Assembly: GCA_025201345.1 (NCBI GenBank)
Contig: JAIXMG010000024.1
Location: 434,001 to 498,000 of the forward strand
Source of the DNA: Thamnidium elegans
Lineage: Eukaryota > Mucoromycota > Mucoromycetes > Mucorales > Mucoraceae
Length of the DNA: 64,000 bases
Reading direction: 5' to 3'
Shown here: one piece after another, positions 11,784 through 24,349 of the stretch
How positions within the stretch are numbered: position 1 is the first letter of the stretch
How the letters are laid out: each line of letters opens with the position of its first letter
Program-made: the position numbers and the translations under genes
The notes under the pieces: model-generated
The model's input: the letters and a program-made list of their open reading frames with translations, nothing else
Told to the model about the DNA's origin: nothing
Database searches by the model: none

Positions 11784-13447
11784 ACTCCTTCCCCTTTTTA
11801 TTATATATCCTTATATTTTGTACATTTAATATCTAATACATTTTTATCAACCTTCTTCCTCTGATTGTTTTTTATATCTATAATTAGGTGGGGGCTTTTT
11901 ATTTAAAATAAATTCACAACGCTAAAAGTTTCTCATCCCACTTTTTGAAGAAAAAATATGTTATTCTTTTCTATATTAGTCTAGTGTTTTAATCAAATTT
12001 AGAGTACATTACGCTTTAATTTCATAAAAGAAAAACACATATTACTGAAATGGTGTTTTATAAAAACATTTTTTTTAATTTTAGAAAAAATAAAATAGAT
12101 ATAGCTTTTTTTTCAGTATTTTAGCTCTGTTGTGAGTACCAGGTGATGAGAGGAGGTAACGTGTCATTTTGCGCAGACAAATACACAAAACGGCAGAACC
12201 TAAAACAGTAGAAAAAAAATATTAGGGCATACTGAGATATTGCTACTTACAACTCTACGCAGTCAGTTATTGTGTGTAAAGGATACAATTAATATTTTGC
12301 CCAAATATTTTGGCATCATTGGTAGTTGCTGTTTTTTATAGAGACGGATGACAAAAGCCTTTAAAAAAGCTAATTGAATCATTGTTAAAACAAAAGAAAA
12401 GTAATTGCAGTTACAAAAGTTGAAATATATAGATTAATTCAATCAATAAAAAAAAACCTGAAGCAAAGAGTCAATTACTCTTAAAACTTGATATACTGTA
12501 AAGGGATGATGTTAAATTGAAAAAGTCCCTAAATATAAATAGAATATACAAGTATACTTTCACTCTATCTATTCTTAAACTGTCAAAATACTTTGCAAAT
12601 TTCTTTTTCTAGAATGCTAAAAAAAAAAGGTTTGTAAATCTTTCTTCCCAAGAAAAAAAGCGTATTAGATTAATTATAATGACGATTCAAACAGTTCTCT
12701 CTGTGTACTTTCTAGCTGATATAAATACTATTCCAGTATAAAGTTTCTATGGTTACAAGTATAGTTGTAAATATATGACTCATAAAAAAATAAATTGCAA
12801 TATATCCGTTATTTTACGTGCTTCTTTCTCTTCTAGAAAATGTTGGTTGCGTACTATCATTAATTGAATTCGTATTTTTTTTAAATCTTGACTTTTAGAT
12901 ATTAGTGGCCCGAATTATTTCCAATAACAAAGTTTTTATACTGTATTATTACCCTACAAGCTTTTTTTCCAGTGCATGATTTGATCTTTTCGGGTGGGTC
13001 TAGCTGCTTGACCCATTCAAAAGGATCCTCCTAATAAGTACAAGTTCATAAAATATCTGGCTTTGAAAAATATTACCAAAGCAAGGTCAGTGTTGGAGTG
13101 CCCTAAACAATTATTTGTAAGACCAGCTCTATATTAAAAAAAGGACTGTATTCTTAGAAAAAACTCGAGATGTAGCTGCATATAAATTTTCTACCTTTTT
13201 TTATTTCAGTGAAATTAAGACAAAAACTATCTGACAAAAGTTTTTGGAGAGTTGCTTTTACTTCATATTAAAAAAGTAACAAAAAACCCTCACAACTCCG
13301 CAGTTCATAACAAAAATAGAAAGACCTCAAAAAAGTCGCCTCATTATTTTAATTTTTTTTTTTCTCTTCAGCCCAAAAAGAAAGTTCTATAAATACCTCT
13401 CTATATGTCTTTCTTTCTTTCTTTGTTACCCATAATATAAAAAAAAC
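11784..13447. other. 1.7-kb spacer, no intact gene
   Basis: AT-rich DNA between IQGAP and the copper oxidase gene. Apart from a small coding-like relic on the minus strand (12121-12295) I see no gene, RNA or repeat. The final 150 bp before 13448 include a short TTTCTTTCTTTCTTT tract typical of promoters in this window. Confidence 0.6.
12121..12295 (-). pseudogene. Possible two-exon coding relic
   Basis: On the minus strand, a block reading LYPLHTITDCVE up to a GTAAGT donor (12250-12249) continues in frame after a TTTTAG acceptor (12201-12200) as FCRFVYLSAQNDTLPPLI to a stop at 12121. Immediately upstream the same frame is closed by TAA. An open stretch just upstream in another frame, starting MIQLAFLKAFVIRLYKKQ, may be part of it. 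Spliced in-frame continuity suggests the tail of a former gene. The family is not recognised. Confidence 0.25.
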
Positions 13448-15247
13448 ATGAAGACAGCTTCTTTTGTTTCCATAGTAACTGCTATAAGTTACTTATTTAA
13501 TTCTGTAACTGCACAAAATGACAACCCTTTTCACTGGCCTGACAGTCAGAATGTAGTTTCTCCATTTGCACAATCAGGAAAAATGGAAGCCATTGGCAGA
13601 ACTGGTGTTGCTGCTATGCACGCCACTCTTTTAAAGTAATTATTAAAAAAAAAATAGGAGCCTTTCCCCCCTTAACTAAACTCGTTTTCCTTTTTTTTTT
13701 TAGTGAAAAGACAATTTTAATTATTGATAAAGGTATAAAAAAATATATGCATTACAATCAATCGGCTTACTAATATTCTTACATATAAATTAGCTGAATG
13801 GAACGAAGCTCAGTTTGATTCAGGAGAAAGTGCATTTTCAGTTCAGTACGATTTAGAGACCAATTCATACCGTCCGCTTCCGTTAGAGACCAACACATTT
13901 TGTTCCGCCGGTGGATTCTTAGCCAATGGTAGTTTTATCAGTACAGGCGGTGGAGAAAAGCGTGGTCGTACATGGAAAGCAGAACCTGGCTGGCAATCCA
14001 TTCGTCATTTTACTCCTTGTACAGATAGCTCTTGCTTATGGGAAGAATACAAGACTGGAAAAATGACTCAAAATCGTTGGTATCCCACTGTAGAACAATT
14101 ACCTGAAGGCGATTTGTTTATTATTGGTGGTTCCACAAAGGGCACAGCCGTCAATCGAGCAGAGGTCAATGTACCTTCTTATGAATTTTGGCCCCCTAGA
14201 CCTGAAGGTGAAGTCTTTTTCCAGTTCCTTAAGGATACCATGCCTTATAACTTGTATCCATTTGTATTTGTTTTACCTGACGGAAACTTATTTGTCTTTG
14301 CTAATAAGAAATCGATTATTTACGATTATAAGAATCAAAAGATTGTTAAGGAATTGCCAAAGATTCCCGGTAACCCTCGTTCATACCCTTTAACTGGTGG
14401 TGCTGTCATGCTTCCACTAGATCCTGAAAACGATTATAATGTTGAAATTTTAATTTGTGGTGGTTCTGAACATATGAAGAATTATGCTTCTGCTGATGAT
14501 ACCTGTGGCCGTATTAACTTGGGTGATGAAGATCCTCAATGGGAGATGGATACCTTTGTTCATAAAAGATTAATGCCTGATGGTGTTATTATGGCCGATG
14601 GCAATTTACTTTGGGTCAATGGCTGTCAACGTGGTTGGGCCGGATACAATGGTCGTAACCATGATGCTACTTTAGATCCTCTTATATATACACCTACTGC
14701 ACCTCTCAAGAAACGTTGGACCCAAAATTTAGCTTCTACTGATATCGCCCGTATGTATCACTCGGTTGCACTTACATTACCCGACGGCCGTGTATGGATC
14801 GCAGGTTCCAATAATGTTGATCCTCCAGATATCAATGCAGAATACCCTACTGAATTCCGTGTCGAATATTTTTCTCCTCCTTATCTTTTCAAGACAGCTA
14901 CACGTCCACTTATTTCTCATGTACCTCGTGTGGTCACTTATGATGAATCTTTCGAAATATTTTTGAACTTGGAAGGTTTGGCTAACACAGACTCTAATCC
15001 TGCTAGTAAAATTCGTGTTGGTTTACTTCGTACTGGCTTCAGTACACATTCTATGCACATGTCTCAACGTTACGTATTCTTAAAGCATGAAGTCTCGGAT
15101 GACTTACAGACTTTAAAAATTACTGCACCTCCTCATGCTGCTATTTACCCACCTGGTGCTGGTATGCTTTATGTTCTTTTTGATGGTGTGCCTTCTAACG
15201 GCACAGAAATCTTTGTTGAAAAAGACCTTAATGTCTTACAAATCTAA
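13448..15247 (+). CDS. Secreted glyoxal-oxidase-type copper radical oxidase
   Basis: Family enzymes oxidise simple aldehydes or alcohols to acids with release of H2O2 outside the cell. Exons 13448-13635, 13704-13732 and 13794-15247 give 556 residues. The N-terminus MKTASFVSIVTAISYLF...VTAQ is a clear signal peptide. The glyoxal oxidase N-terminal domain includes NTFCSAGG (the cysteine that forms the Cys-Tyr cofactor), repeated kelch-like blades (TGGGEKRGRTWK, WYPTVEQLPEGDLFIIGG), and DIARMYHSVALTLPDGRVW with the axial Tyr/His region. The C-terminal DUF1929-type domain has TGFSTHSMHMSQRYV, carrying further copper-ligand histidines. No WSC or carbohydrate-binding domain and no GPI signal. Substrate cannot be told from sequence. 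Confidence 0.93.
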
Positions 15248-15389
15248 TTTTTTCCTCTTTTTTTTTTTTCTTTCTTTCCCTTTCTTCATTGCCATATATA
15301 TTTTCATCCCATTTTTTCTCTCTCTCTCTTAATAAAACCATGTAACAATTATAAAACCAAAAAAAAAAAAAAAAAAAAAAAAAACTTTA

Positions 15390-16662
<1,273 letters not shown>

Positions 16663-16848
16663 TATAGATATAATTGAGATATAAGAGAGAGATAAAGAAA
16701 AAGAGACAAGTATATATGTCGCGTGGTTATCATTCATTACGTCAAATATTTTATCGCCGCTACAACACAAAAAAAAACGCACTTGGTCATCCTTTTTCTA
16801 CCAAATTTAACATTAATTACTAATGCCAATATTTTTATTTATCATATT

Positions 16849-17565
16849 TTAAAAATAATCATTAGAAGTGATTAAAACAATAGGTAAGTTTTTTTTCATA
16901 CGATAGTATGTGAACATTTTGGCGTCTTCAAGTGATCTTCCATTATAATAAAGGTGCTGTTCTTTTTCAGGAATACCATAAACACAAGAGTTCTTGATTT
17001 TTAAATCCTTGACGGCGTAACGGTTTCGGTTATTGAGACTTAATGATAACGCTTTAGTACCATTCATATTGATTAATTTTTGTGTGATAGATGGGCTACC
17101 ACCGCGAAGACGAAATACAACATGAATAGCTGAATCAGCAACAATTTTATAGTCCATCATTTTATATGTATCCTCAAGTTGTTGGCCTCCGTATAGCAAT
17201 CGTTGTTCATTAACACCAATACCAGTTTTGGAGCCATATATCTGCTTTAACTCTGCTATAGTTGTTGTATCATTCACTTGGATAGCTGTACAGGTACCTC
17301 CCATATGTTTAAGAAAGATTTGCATACCGCCATAGACACGAGCCACCAAGTAAATTGCACTTTCTGGTAAAATACCATAGTTCTTGATAGACTTATTGTC
17401 CTCCATAACTTTATCACTGTATAAAAGGAAATAACCTTCTGCAGCCATACGAAGTTTAGTTCTAATCGCCTCCTTCAACTCTTTTGTAGTATTATCGGGC
17501 GATACATTAAAAGGAATACCTGCTCCACTAGGCTCGCTTGTCTCGACTTTCAAGTAAATGATCAT
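16849..17565 (-). CDS. Protein of three divergent ubiquitin-like domains
   Basis: An uninterrupted 238-residue frame built from three head-to-tail ubiquitin folds. Domain 1 (about 80 residues) ends VYGG followed by M. Domain 2 is exactly 76 residues, starts MQIFLKHMGG and ends FRLRGG, like ubiquitin itself, with R42, R72 and V70 kept and I44 replaced by L. Lysines at positions 6, 27 and 33 remain, but K48 is Gln, K63 is Ala, K11 is Thr and K29 is Ile. Domain 3 lacks a GG end. It could be processed at the GG junctions into a modifier, or act as an uncleaved ubiquitin mimic. It is not a standard polyubiquitin gene. An alternative start at 17622 would add 19 residues; MIIYLKVE fits a ubiquitin start better. 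Confidence 0.85.
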   Translation of the reverse strand: MIIYLKVETSEPSGAGIPFNVSPDNTTKELKEAIRTKLRMAAEGYFLLYSDKVMEDNKSIKNYGILPESAIYLVARVYGGMQIFLKHMGGTCTAIQVNDTTTIAELKQIYGSKTGIGVNEQRLLYGGQQLEDTYKMMDYKIVADSAIHVVFRLRGGSPSITQKLINMNGTKALSLSLNNRNRYAVKDLKIKNSCVYGIPEKEQHLYYNGRSLEDAKMFTYYRMKKNLPIVLITSNDYF

Positions 17566-17853
17566 TGTTGAAATGAATTTTTTTTTATATATAGAGGGAA
17601 AAAAGATATTAAACCAATACATGGTACTTTATATACTATTTCCAATTAAAAAAAATATCTCACAGTAATATTGATATAATACGTGAAGTACTAATAAAGA
17701 CTATAACCTTGACAGGTCGTAAATATGCGGGATCTAAACCATTTCGTTCACTCATTGCGCGTCACAACCGATTTGAATTTTTTTTTTTTTATTTATTTTT
17801 TTTAACTTGGTTGTTATAAACGAAATCATCTCTTTCTTATTCTGCTTTAACTA

Positions 17854-18412
17854 ATGACTTCGATCGATCCTAATCAAACCTTGTATATTACCAACATCAG
17901 TGGTCGTATTACTGTTGAAGGTAAAATATATACATGTACACCTTTTTCGGTCCTATCTAATCTAACCCAAACTGTTCACAGAACTCAAGTCCTCTTTGTA
18001 CGGTTTGTTCTCGACTTATGGACCTATTTTAGACATCACTGCTAAAAAGACACAAACTATGCGTGAACAAGCTTTTATCGTATACAACAATGTTGCTTCT
18101 GCAACAACTGCCAAAAGAAGTTTGAATGGATTTACTTTTTTCGATAGACCTATTGTAAGTGGGTTAGTGGAATTGAGAAAGCTTTTTAAGAATGAATTAT
18201 TGATAGACTTACTTTTATATACAATGTAGAAAATTGAATACGCAAAGACAAAATCAGATGCTATTGCTAAATTAGACGGTACCTTTAGACTGAGGACATA
18301 TGAAACTAGCGAGACTACTGTTTTAGGAAAGAGAAGTTCAGAAGAAGATGATAATGGCTCTAAAATGGCTAGAACAGAGGAAAGTGATAGCGATAGTGAT
18401 GATCACGCATAA
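17854..18412 (+). CDS. U1A/U2B''-type snRNP RRM protein
   Basis: Spliceosomal RNA-binding protein of the SNF/U1A/U2B'' family, which binds a loop of U1 or U2 snRNA. Exons 17854-17920, 17982-18154, 18230-18412 give 140 residues. One RRM spans most of the protein: RNP2 is LYITNIS, RNP1 is MREQAFIVY, and the YAKTKSD segment that follows the RRM is diagnostic of this family. A Ser/Asp/Glu tail follows (EESDSDSDDHA). Only one RRM is present, whereas vertebrate and yeast relatives often have two or a longer tail; the fused U1/U2 role of the fly protein SNF is possible. Diverges from the ubiquitin-like gene by 288 bp. Confidence 0.88.
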
Positions 18413-18936
18413 AAATATATACACACACAACCTTCCGTATACAGCTGAAAACAAAAGAAAGAAAAAGACCGTGTCTATATATGAAACAAAAATAATAAAC
18501 AGCCTTGCTTTTCTATTAAAATACATATCTATATATGTGTAAGTACGTGTTGTATTGTAAAATATTAAGGGATTAGGTGTTTAGGATTTAGTTTAGGGTG
18601 TATTTTTCGTCTAGGTATCTTTAAAGAGGATGTATCAGCTTCTGCATATCATTCAAATGTTAAAACAATTTCGCGATTTGAATAGATTTACTTTTCTTTT
18701 TTTTTTAGTCCTGTAAATAACTTAATAATATACTAGATATAAAACAGACTATATCGCTACATTATTATTCTAGGTTCTAACTTTTTTTATAGTATATAAA
18801 AGAAGGACCAACAAAGATACACATACTTAATACTCTTATTACCATATGACCAATACCATTCGTTCCACGTGTATTTCACGTGATTTGTTAAAAAATTAAA
18901 ACTAATGTACTTTTTTTTGATTTAATAAATATGTGA
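18413..18936. other. Spacer upstream of tRNA-Arg
   Basis: About 520 bp of AT-rich sequence with no gene. Two CACGTG-type palindromes occur close together around 18866-18883. Nothing else is recognised. Confidence 0.5.
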
Positions 18937-19009
18937 GGGGCTATGGCCCAATGGATAAGGCGTCTGACTACGAATCAGGAGATTCCAGGTTCGACCCCTG
19001 GTAGCCTCA
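18937..19009 (+). tRNA. tRNA-Arg (anticodon ACG)
   Basis: A 73-nt cloverleaf without intron. The acceptor arms GGGGCTA and TAGCCTC pair with one G-T wobble; the D arm is followed by an anticodon stem TCTGA/TCAGG around loop CTACGAA, giving anticodon ACG (read as ICG, decoding CGU/CGC/CGA). The T arm is CCAGG-TTCGACC-CCTGG, and the discriminator base is A. A-box (TGGCCCAATGG) and B-box (GGTTCGACCCC) polymerase III elements are present, and a TTTT terminator begins at 19017. Confidence 0.96.
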
Positions 19010-19116
19010 CAACTTAATTTTGCACTTTTTCATCGAGGATATAGTGCATGTAGTTAAGGCCTCTTTTTTGGTAATGTTAGAATTTGGGATGTGGTAGAGA
19101 AATAAAATAAAAGGTA

Positions 19117-19650
19117 ATAAGTAATAGTAAGTTTAAGTGAGCACCAGTTCCTGTTTTATAAGTAGAACGACTTAAGTAAATAAAGAAAATAAAGGGTTTT
19201 GGTAAAAAAGTACAATGGAAGGTAAGATCCAAGGGAATTCAGGAACAAAATAAAATATAAAGTACAGGTAAAAATAAAAGAGCTAATTTAAAGGTCTTTT
19301 ATAAGTTAAGAGAAGTATAAGATAAAGTTGTTTACAAAATGTGAATTGATTTTTATTAGAGTATGATTTTTAGATGATTATTTATATTATTTTAGATTAT
19401 TACAAAAAAGGTATTATTTTAAGTTAAAGTTTAAAAAGACAATCCTTGTTAAGGAGGATCCTCTTCAACGAGCTTCCTTCTCGGATTTGTGACACCACAA
19501 AAGTTGTAAGTCACTATGTAACAATAGGATAAAAAGTTATAATAAGAAAAGTGAACTTCAGTTACTGTTTTATAAGCCAAACGACTTAAGCCAATAAAGA
19601 GCTTTAGTAAAAAAAAAAAAGTGGAAAGAACGTCAAGATAGAAAATAAAA
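19117..19650 (+). repeat. Diverged direct repeat pair about 410 bp apart
   Basis: Copies at about 19117-19240 and 19529-19650 share the core CTGTTTTATAAG, then AACGACTTAAG, then AATAAAG, with the same order of A-rich flanks and a GTAAAAAA segment downstream. Identity is partial, so the duplication is old. Class unknown; it could be the remains of two copies of a short interspersed element. Confidence 0.5.
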
Positions 19651-19890
19651 CGAAATTGTGTAACGGCACAATTATTGCCTTTATCCTCCATAATGTATTT
19701 AATAAACACCATCTTTCTTTTATTCTAAATACACAGTAGCCGCTAAAGTTTATCCTTAAAACCAGCCCCATTAAAGCGTTGATTTACTTTAATTTTGGCC
19801 TCTCTCACTCAAAGTAATAGACTCCATTCTGAAAATATTCCATCGAACAAAGTCGAATATACTCGTCTAATTTTTTAAGTTGTAAAAACA

Positions 19891-20560
19891 TTAATTGTTC
19901 TTGTTATTGTTGTATGCGAAATTTATTACTTGAGGGTTGAGGAAATGTTTCTTTATTTTTTGGAACGTATCGATTGTTCCGCGACAGTATTGATCAGCTA
20001 TCGTCTTTAAACATTGCCAGTAAGGCAATCATATCATTTCTTCTGCTATTTCTTCAGATACTTCCTCAAAGGGCCGGACTAATAAATAAGTAAAACGGTT
20101 ATTACACACAAAGCAAGCCGAATACTTAGACTTCAATTATTTTTCTAGCATTGTATCTCTTACTGCTTCTCCCTTCATTTAATATCAAGTTACCACTGCT
20201 CGTTATAAAATAATTACACTAGTTAGATATATTATAGTTAGAGGTAGCAGTTTCAATGATTGACGATGCCGAGTGATTTAGCGAGTCAGTGATATAGTAT
20301 CTATGGTTGAACCAATTGCAACAGTAGGTATTGTTGGCTTGACTCAACGATATGCTACACAAATAATTTTGAAAATACTTCCTTTTAAAGATGTGGTAAT
20401 CTTTAGGAAATTCTTGATACACGGTCAAATTACATGGTTGATTAAGAAACTGTGAACCATATCGGTCTGCACCGACACCACCATATCACAAGAAAAGGTT
20501 CTTTTGCAAGATGCACACATACTATATAAAAATATACTTTGCTTGTATAAGAAAAGTAAA
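19891..20560 (-). pseudogene. Decayed cysteine-containing coding remnant
   Basis: Two long coding-like stretches on the minus strand. The upstream one (about 20490-20219) reads DRYGSQFLNQPCNLTVYQEF and then SQANNTYCCNWFNHRYY to a stop. The downstream one (20130-19891) reads SKYSACFVCNNRFTYLLV, one in-frame TGA, then CLKTIADQYCRGTIDTF to a TAA. A further piece with CASCKRTFSCD lies in another frame near 20520. Cysteine pairs suggest a zinc-binding or secreted protein. No family recognised; a degraded transposon protein is possible. Confidence 0.35.
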
Positions 20561-20946
20561 AAAATACATATAATAATACAGAAATATAAAATAAAGGAAA
20601 ATTGTTGACGACAGTCTTTTTTTTTTTTTTTTTTTTTTACATATCGCTGAATTGAAAGCTCCAACTCTAAGTATAATAAACAATAAAATGTATTTAATGA
20701 GCTTACAATTTTCGTACTATTCAGAACGGAAAATTCTCTTTGGTTGTGCAAACCATAAACCATTTGATAATTCAGAGAACTGGGATTTGAAACTAAAGAA
20801 GAAAAAAAGAAGGTGTGTTTCTCATCTCATTTAGAGCAAAGCAGCTATGAAACAAAAAAGAAAGAGATAGGAACACAAACTAAACAGTCCAATCATAATT
20901 AGTATTTGGTGCAAAGTTTTATGGGGGATATGTAAAAATGGAATTT

Positions 20947-22104
20947 TTAATTTATGTTTAACTTTTCCAAAGTTTTCTTCTTGTAGTTCCAATATTTTTC
21001 TCTAATTGTATCCTTCTTTTCAGCCAGTTCCAAACACATCTCGATAGCAGCAGGGTTGACAGGAGTGTTTTCTAATTTCGCGCATTGTTCATAGATATCG
21101 ATATAAGTGGACAGCACAAAGGGAGAGTCAACATTAGATTCAATTAGTTGTTGTAAAAATGGTTCAATTAATCGCAAAGGCTTATCCATCTTTTCGTATA
21201 ATCTTTTTTTTTTGGATTATAATTAGATTATTAAGTACAAAATAACAAGTATAAAAACTTACGCTTTAAGATATGTCCAACTGCTACAGTTATTAGGAGC
21301 TAAAATGATTTGCTTTTGTGTGAATCTAAGTAGTAGAATAAAGTAAGCATATGTGGTAAATAGTAATCTAACAAAAACTTACTTGATTTCTGATTCAAGC
21401 AATTCATCAGAAGGAGAGTTTGGGTTATTGAACAAGATAAAATAACGATAATTCCAAGCCGAATTATTTCTTACATCAAACAATATTAAATCGTTTGTAT
21501 AAGTTAATTCGGAATTCCATAAATTGAACCTTTTTACAACCCATTGTCTATATGACCATCCATGATAATTCTTTGAGTCCTCTTCTAATACCGAATTAAT
21601 AAATTGAATTTCTCTATCACCTTTATTTAAACGATCAACAATGACTTGACGATGATGCCTAAAAAAATGATGTATCAATTTTTTTTCCTTTTGTCACATA
21701 TATATATTAATATCTTACCAGACTTGATAGTTCTTTGCTTGATCGGCTATAATTTCATCGATATAGTTTAATTCTTGTTCCAAATCAAAATTCAAAGCAA
21801 ATAAAACTTGTTGACGATAGTTCCAAACTGTATAGTGAGCAGGATTCATATCGATAATATCTTCGATCAAATTTAATACGCGAACAGACTTTTCGTTTGT
21901 ACGTGTTACAGCTCTGAAATAGTCCATGGCATCTGAATCTGTATAAAGATAAAAAAGAGTTTAGACGATGTACTTACTTTAGCATTAAAATACGTTACAT
22001 TCTTTAGAATAAGCGATAGGAACAAGAGGGTTAGGCCCGTCGTCTTGAGGTATAGGAGTTACATCTTTCCATTCAGGGTTATCACAGTAGAGTATTGTTG
22101 TCAT
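20947..22104 (-). CDS. RAM2: Protein farnesyl/geranylgeranyltransferase I alpha subunit
   Basis: Shared alpha subunit of CaaX protein farnesyltransferase and geranylgeranyltransferase I, which prenylate Ras, Rho and mating-factor proteins in the cytosol. Exons 22104-21999, 21938-21719, 21658-21383, 21325-21263, 21202-20947 give 306 residues. PFTA repeats are plain: AHYTVWNYRQQVL, KNYQVWHHRQ, KNYHGWSYRQWVV, NNSAWNYRYF, NNCSSWTYL. The N-terminal segment (DVTPIPQDDGPNPLVPIAYS) is the proline-rich region that precedes the repeats in this family. The length fits. The start is the first ATG in a clean leader. Confidence 0.95.
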
Positions 22105-22421
22105 CTTTTCTCAACACTAAACGAAAAAGAGAAAGAGATATACAATTTGACTTTTGACTGGGATTTAATAACTTTTAGAAAAGAGGAGCAAGATGACGTG
22201 TCAAACGTCTATTATAAAAAGTTTTTTTTTTTTTTTCAAAATAGTTTTTTCTTTTTTCTTTAAACTTATTTACAATGATGATTCTCCATCCTTGTTCAGA
22301 GCAGATAGTTTCGTATTTGCAAAGCTGAAAAGTGTTGAGTGGCCCGATACGAAAGTATCAATTAAAAGGCTGAGTAAATAAGTTTTTTTTTTTCTGTTTT
22401 ATTTAAATAAAAAAGATTTTT

Positions 22422-23740
22422 TTACTCTTGATCACTATCGCTATCACTACCATAATCAGCTAAATTGCCTAAACTACTTGTCTTATTTGTTGCTGGTTTA
22501 GCGGTTACTGGAGTGTTTTTTGCAAGTGTCTTCAAGTTACTTAAAACATTTTGAGGAATAATACCACCTAATTTCTCTGCCTCTTTTTGTTGTTGTTCCA
22601 TATATTGTTGTTGTTCAAGATATTGTTGATAGTAGTAATTATTATAATCCTCTTGTGTATAAGTTTGCTCGCTAGTTTGTTCGCTAGTTTGTTCTTGCTC
22701 AGATTTTTGCTTTTTCATACTTTTTTCCATTTTATTAAATCCATCTTCATCAATATCACGTTTAACTGAAGTAAATTCTGCTGGTAACGATGATTCAGCC
22801 TCTTGTCCTTCAGTAGTATCTATATTCTCTGCTAAAAATTGTGCTACCCTCTGTTCTTCTAATTCATCATCTTGCGCATCTAAGCGATTAGCGATCGCGT
22901 TAGGATCGGCTGTAGCCCAACGTACATTAATAATCTCGTTATTTTCCAAGTTTTGGTTCATCATGGCTTCTCTTGCAAATTCCGCATTAGCTCTTGTTTT
23001 ATAAGTAACAAAGGCAACACCACGATTTTTTAAAATTCTAACTAATAATAATAAAAAAAAAGATTTGAGAACAGAGTTCTTTCTCATACTTCCTACTTAA
23101 CCAAAAAAAAAAAAAAAATACCTCTTTCTAAAGGACCAAATTGGCCAAACTGACGTCGAATCACATTTTCAGTATCTGATGAAATAGCAATACGACCAAC
23201 GTACAAAGTTCTATTTTCACGAATGAAACCACCCACACCACCCATATCTTGACGAAATTCGGTAAACTTATCACGTCCAAAACAATCAATAGTAGTTTCT
23301 AATTTATCTTCAGTGGTTGGTACTCGATGCCACATATTACATTTAGGTCCTTGCGAACACATGCCTTTGGCGAAAAATAAACAAAAGTAAGCATTCTTGT
23401 TTCTGGAACCATTGGTGAGGCCGGCGTCTCTAGCAATATCTACTTTAAATTTAGGTCGAACACTATATATAAGGGTTAATTTTACTGTTGTTAGTATAAA
23501 TGAATAGCTATTACCTTTGTTTATTGAAATCTCTTTCAAGTCCGGAATAGCGATGATGCCAAATATTGTAGGTTCCTCCTTCAGGTCGTTTATCTTTTAA
23601 GTATTCATCAAGTTCGGCTTGAGTTACCTAAAAAGAAAAAGTAAAAATATTCAAAGTGTTAATAAAGGATCGCTTCTTTTTCTTTAAAAAACCATGAAAA
23701 GTAGATGCTTTACCTGTACGCGTGCAGGTCTATTTTCCAT
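22422..23740 (-). CDS. CWC2: Pre-mRNA splicing factor CWC2 (CCCH + RRM)
   Basis: NineTeen-complex associated protein that contacts U6 snRNA and helps form the spliceosome active site. Exons 23740-23714, 23627-23515, 23462-23122, 23041-22422 give 366 residues. Motifs in order: the Torus segment (GTYNIWHHRYSG), the CCCH finger (CLFFAKGMCSQGPKCNMWH), the linking segment DCFGRDKF, and an RRM (TLYVGRI as RNP2, RGVAFVTYK as RNP1, INVRWATADPN). The tail is Gln/Tyr- and acidic-rich with three TSEQTSEQ-like units. Domain order and the GRDKF linker separate it from RBM22/ECM2. A divergent promoter of about 134 bp is shared with the DMAC1-like gene. Confidence 0.94.
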
Positions 23741-23874
23741 AATTTAAATACAAAAAGGTAATTAGAAAAAAAAAACGAAAAGGAAAAATTAGTCGCAAAA
23801 TCCAGTATTATTTTTTTTAAAAAAAAATGTGACGGTTTGACAGGTTAATATTTTTCTTTTCGTTTTATAAAACA

Positions 23875-24287
23875 ATGATTAATGTAAGTTGTACATGGGC
23901 ATAAAGTGCATGGGGGAATATCAAGTCATGAACAAAGAAAACAAAACAAGCATACTAAAATATATACTGTAGAAGATTACAAATACTCTTAGTGGCGAAG
24001 AAAAGACTACACAAGAAAGTGAAAGAGTGTATAAGGACTGCTTACCATGTAAACTTACAGGCGCTTTAGCTTTTGGAGGTTTAGGTACATATGCTTTACG
24101 TGAGGCTACTGTGGTTAATAAATTACCTGGAAGACAAAAGACAGCGGTTGGGTTAGGTGTAGCTGGTGTAGGTAAAGTAATACTCATATATATACACATA
24201 TATAAACGCTTTTAACTAAAAAAAAAAAGAAATTGCATTATTCCTGCAGCATTTATTTCCGCAGGTTTATATAGACTTACAATGTAA
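23875..24287 (+). CDS. Small DMAC1-like (DUF4536) mitochondrial membrane protein
   Basis: A three-exon gene of 81 residues: 23875-23883 (MIN, donor GTAAGT), 23973-24171, 24250-24287. The core is CLPCKLTGALAFGGLGTYAL, the CxxC followed by a glycine-rich membrane hairpin typical of the distal-membrane-arm-assembly-component-1-like domain. A second hydrophobic stretch (TAVGLGVAGVGAFISAGLY) is split by the last intron. Family members are small inner-membrane proteins, some linked to complex I assembly. The 9-nt first exon was chosen because it is the only ATG with a good donor in phase and a TACTAA-like branch site before the acceptor. Family call moderately sure, start less so. Confidence 0.65.
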
Positions 24288-24318
24288 CACAACCAATTTT
24301 TTATTAAATAAAATACAT

Positions 24319-24347
<29 letters not shown>

Positions 24348-24349
<2 letters not shown>

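Larger units (their letters stand above)
19010..20946. other. Relic-rich spacer after the tRNA
   Basis: 1.9 kb with no intact gene. It contains a diverged pair of direct repeats (19117-19240 and 19529-19650) and decayed coding stretches on the minus strand (19891-20560). A T20 run lies near 20619-20638. Insertions downstream of a tRNA gene would fit transposon targeting, but no element ends were found. Confidence 0.5.

Noticed and set aside
20425..20763. 112-codon minus-strand frame with poly-Lys
   Set aside because: Runs through a T20 tract; only its last 20 codons look coding, and those are covered by the 19891-20560 remnant.
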